Below are positions 10,958 through 13,068 of a DNA stretch of 13,068 nt, one piece after another. This stretch comes from Bacteroidia bacterium (GTDB taxonomy: Bacteria > Bacteroidota > Bacteroidia > Bacteroidales > Dysgonomonadaceae), in NCBI GenBank assembly GCA_030539475.1, contig JAUNRY010000027.1:1376-14443 (forward strand), written 5' to 3'. The position numbers were made by a program, and so were the translations under genes. Each line of letters starts with the position of its first letter. Position 1 is the stretch's first letter. Under the pieces are notes generated by a model. That model was not told the origin of the DNA and searched no databases. It saw only the letters and a program-made list of their open reading frames with translations.

Positions 10958-13068
10958 TTACTCCTTTACCTGAACCCGAATTCCTGCGGTATGCGACGTA
11001 AATTCAGGCGCGTACATACATTGAATGGTGGTAATTCCATTGGAATAATCACCCGTTCGGGTAACGAAAACACCGTATTCAAAAACATACGTTCCGCGTG
11101 GGAGCACATCGAAATAGAAATTGGTGGACGCATCTTTCGATGCCTGATAATAGATGGTTCCGCCTTGCCATTTCACGCCCGAAAGTTGTTCAACAGGTTC
11201 AAAAGCGGCGGCACGCATATCTTTCAGATGCACAAATTCCAAATCGCGATCGGTGCGGACGGTCAGGCGAACAATTACTTTATCGCCCACTTTCAGCGGA
11301 GCAGTTTCCGTAATCGGGATAAGTTTAGTACCCGAAGCATCGATTTTTTCTACGAAAAGCAGTTTCTCCACATCGAGCGAAGCATCGGTTTTCGAGATTT
11401 TATCCAAATCTTCGTAATATTGCCAGTAAAGCGCACCCCAAGCCGGAGCGTTTCCGCTGTTTTCGATTTTTACACGTCCCATCTCCGGAGTAATTTCCGT
11501 TTTGTGCCACGTTTCCTTGAAATATCCTGTGCCGAGTTCTTGCTTCGCAGGCTCAATTCGTTTGTCGGCAACCGTTACAACGGTTTTGTTTTCCGCCGAA
11601 AACCAATCCGTTCCCGTGCTCAACAACGCGTAAACGGCATCCATTGTGGCGTGCGTGGATTCCCACAATTGGGTTTGTTTCTGCTTCAACAGCCAACGTT
11701 TCATATTGTCCATTTCATCGGCTTTTGCGCCGCCAATGCGGAAAGCATCCATAATAAACGTGTGCACCGATACGGCCGATTGCGACATAAACACGTGCGC
11801 ACGGTTGTTTGCCCAAAACATTCCCATTTCGTCGGAAACGGTGGCGTGTTCGCGATACGATTTCAAGATATCCTGCACAACAGTTCGTTTACCGTTCCGC
11901 TGCATCAGTACGGCGATAAGCGAACGTTCGTACAAACCGAACTGCGTCCAGTTTTTCTCGATAACCGATGTGTAAAAATCTGCCACTTCTTTAGTTTTGG
12001 CATCCAGCGGATATTGATTGTACGATGAACGCACGTATAAATATTCCAAATCAGAAATCGAAATGGATTTCAGGTTTCGCCAATCTTTGTTGTTTTTTTT
12101 CAGCTGTTCGAAACTACGTATGGCTTCGCCATCGATGTAGGAAACGGCCTGCGCCTGCATCTCACGAACGGCATCGGTAAATTCCGTTGCTTTCAGCTCT
12201 TTCAACTGACTGAATCCGTAAAGAATGTATTGCGTAATGCTTCGGTTAGGATAAAAGCCTTTGAACCAACTCCAGCCGCCTTGCGTGGTTTGCAGTTCTC
12301 TGAGTTTGTCGATGGCTTGGCGCGTAAGGTTTTGGTTGCGGTTTAAATCGAACAGGAGTGCCAGTTTTTGCTTTTGTTCCGATTCGTTTTTGGCTTCCAG
12401 CACCCACGGCGTTTCTTCCAACAACACGTTTTTGAGTTCCTGATTTTTTTCGAGATTCGACAACAATGTTTCCGAATCGCCGCCCTGCCGTTTCCACGCT
12501 TCAATCATTGCCGAAACTTTGGGATAAGCTTTCGAAATGTGCATTCCGAGCGTGTTGGCGTAATACGAGGCGAACCACGAAACGGCGTTCTCGCTTTCGG
12601 GATTGCTCAACACGGGCAATGCCTGCACAGCGTACCACGCGGGGTTGGAAGTAAATTCCAACGTCAATCGGTAATCTTGGAGGGTATTCGATTGTTTGTT
12701 TACCAATCTGTCCATCGTAAATTCCTTGGTTTGCGTTCCGTTCACGTCCATGCGCATACTTTCGGTAACGAGCATCCGATTGGGAAGTACCGCCAGAGCA
12801 TGCTGTTCGCCATCGCTAAACGATGCGCTTTGCGCCACGATTCGAACACCAATAACATCAATATCCGATGGCACGTCAAATGTCCACGAAGCATCGGAGG
12901 ACGCATCTTTTGCCAACGAGAACAGTTGCGATTGATTTTCTACCGAAATGGTATTTACAACTTCATCCGTTATGGGATTGAAAAGTTCCAGTTTCACGTT
13001 TCCGCTGATTTCTTTGTCCGACAAATTGGAAATTTTGGTTGAAATACTTGTGCGGTCGCTGTGGCGAA
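10958..13068 (-). CDS. Alpha-2-macroglobulin family protein, C-terminal part (start outside window)
   Basis: This is the C-terminal 702 residues of a large envelope protein of the bacterial alpha-2-macroglobulin family, in which homologues are proposed to trap proteases in the periplasm. The frame is open to the right edge and upstream of a TTG at 13024, so that TTG is not the start and the gene continues beyond the window. Visible parts in order are a macroglobulin/A2M domain with SWTFDVPSDIDVIGVRIVAQ, then a helical thioester-type domain (from about fragment residue 155, with GGWSWFKGFYPNRS). The last is a C-terminal receptor-binding-like domain with DMRAAAFEPVEQLSG, FYFDVLPRGTYVFEYGVFV and TTIQCMYAPEFTSHTAGIRV. 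Where thioester members have C-x-E-Q nine residues before the conserved YAN, this protein has N-A-V-S, so the thioester cysteine and glutamine are missing. No T-rich hairpin is evident after the stop. Confidence 0.92.
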   Translation of the reverse strand, partial: RHSDRTSISTKISNLSDKEISGNVKLELFNPITDEVVNTISVENQSQLFSLAKDASSDASWTFDVPSDIDVIGVRIVAQSASFSDGEQHALAVLPNRMLVTESMRMDVNGTQTKEFTMDRLVNKQSNTLQDYRLTLEFTSNPAWYAVQALPVLSNPESENAVSWFASYYANTLGMHISKAYPKVSAMIEAWKRQGGDSETLLSNLEKNQELKNVLLEETPWVLEAKNESEQKQKLALLFDLNRNQNLTRQAIDKLRELQTTQGGWSWFKGFYPNRSITQYILYGFSQLKELKATEFTDAVREMQAQAVSYIDGEAIRSFEQLKKNNKDWRNLKSISISDLEYLYVRSSYNQYPLDAKTKEVADFYTSVIEKNWTQFGLYERSLIAVLMQRNGKRTVVQDILKSYREHATVSDEMGMFWANNRAHVFMSQSAVSVHTFIMDAFRIGGAKADEMDNMKRWLLKQKQTQLWESTHATMDAVYALLSTGTDWFSAENKTVVTVADKRIEPAKQELGTGYFKETWHKTEITPEMGRVKIENSGNAPAWGALYWQYYEDLDKISKTDASLDVEKLLFVEKIDASGTKLIPITETAPLKVGDKVIVRLTVRTDRDLEFVHLKDMRAAAFEPVEQLSGVKWQGGTIYYQASKDASTNFYFDVLPRGTYVFEYGVFVTRTGDYSNGITTIQCMYAPEFTSHTAGIRVQVKE

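Noticed and set aside
10945..10965. GTAAATTTTAC palindrome at the macroglobulin stop as a terminator
   Set aside because: It is a weak A/T-only stem overlapping the stop region without a GC stem or proper U-tract.
10991..12028. Open frame of 345 codons on the plus strand
   Set aside because: It is antisense to the macroglobulin gene, with low-complexity basic/aromatic composition and no family features. Together with 12368-13042 it reflects codon bias of the real gene.
12980..13024. TTG at 13024 as the start of the macroglobulin gene
   Set aside because: The frame stays open to the window edge with family-like sequence (ISTKISNLSDKEISG), and known members are far longer, so this is an internal codon.

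Overview
The window looks like chromosomal DNA from a member of Bacteroidota, most likely Bacteroidales. The evidence is the gene families (thioester-less alpha-2-macroglobulin, DUF1573, type I asparaginase, the Bacteroidetes form of YebC), A-rich leaders mostly without Shine-Dalgarno sequences, and repeated matches to the Bacteroidota -7 box TAnnTTTG upstream of genes. I cannot name a genus. Most genes are housekeeping or metabolic. The accessory part is a toxin-antitoxin pair near 10.2-10.9 kb, visibly more AT-rich than its neighbours.

Layout. On the minus strand at the left are a GH15 glucoamylase-type glycosidase (cut by the left edge) and a type I L-asparaginase. A plus-strand block follows: an OsmC-family protein, phosphoglycerate kinase, a small double zinc-ribbon protein, phenylalanyl-tRNA synthetase beta chain, and a YebC/TACO1-family protein. 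Three plus-strand genes (pgk, the zinc-ribbon gene, pheT) have their own -7-like boxes, and yebC has a possible one. The block therefore looks like separate units rather than one operon. YebC converges with the minus-strand MeaB GTPase across a strong hairpin. Further right, all on the minus strand, are a DUF1573 lipoprotein-size secreted protein, a VapC-type PIN toxin, its antitoxin, and the C-terminal part of a large alpha-2-macroglobulin that runs off the right edge. Antitoxin, toxin and DUF1573 genes are packed tightly enough to be one transcript.

No gap without a gene exceeds 300 bases, but the gaps hold real structure. There are two confident terminators plus a convergent-region hairpin, and a roughly 140-bp element with imperfect terminal inverted repeats between pheT and yebC. 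Arrays of 7-bp repeats lie at the 3' ends of ansA and meaB, the latter encoding the last residues of MeaB. A symmetric 10-bp-period repeat lies in the pheT leader. In three places the candidate -7 box TATCTTTG sits inside, or directly on the edge of, a hairpin or terminator.

I do not see a convincing new multigene system. The most worthwhile leads are the terminator/promoter overlaps, the small inverted-repeat element, the repeat-derived MeaB tail, and the TA-DUF1573 linkage.
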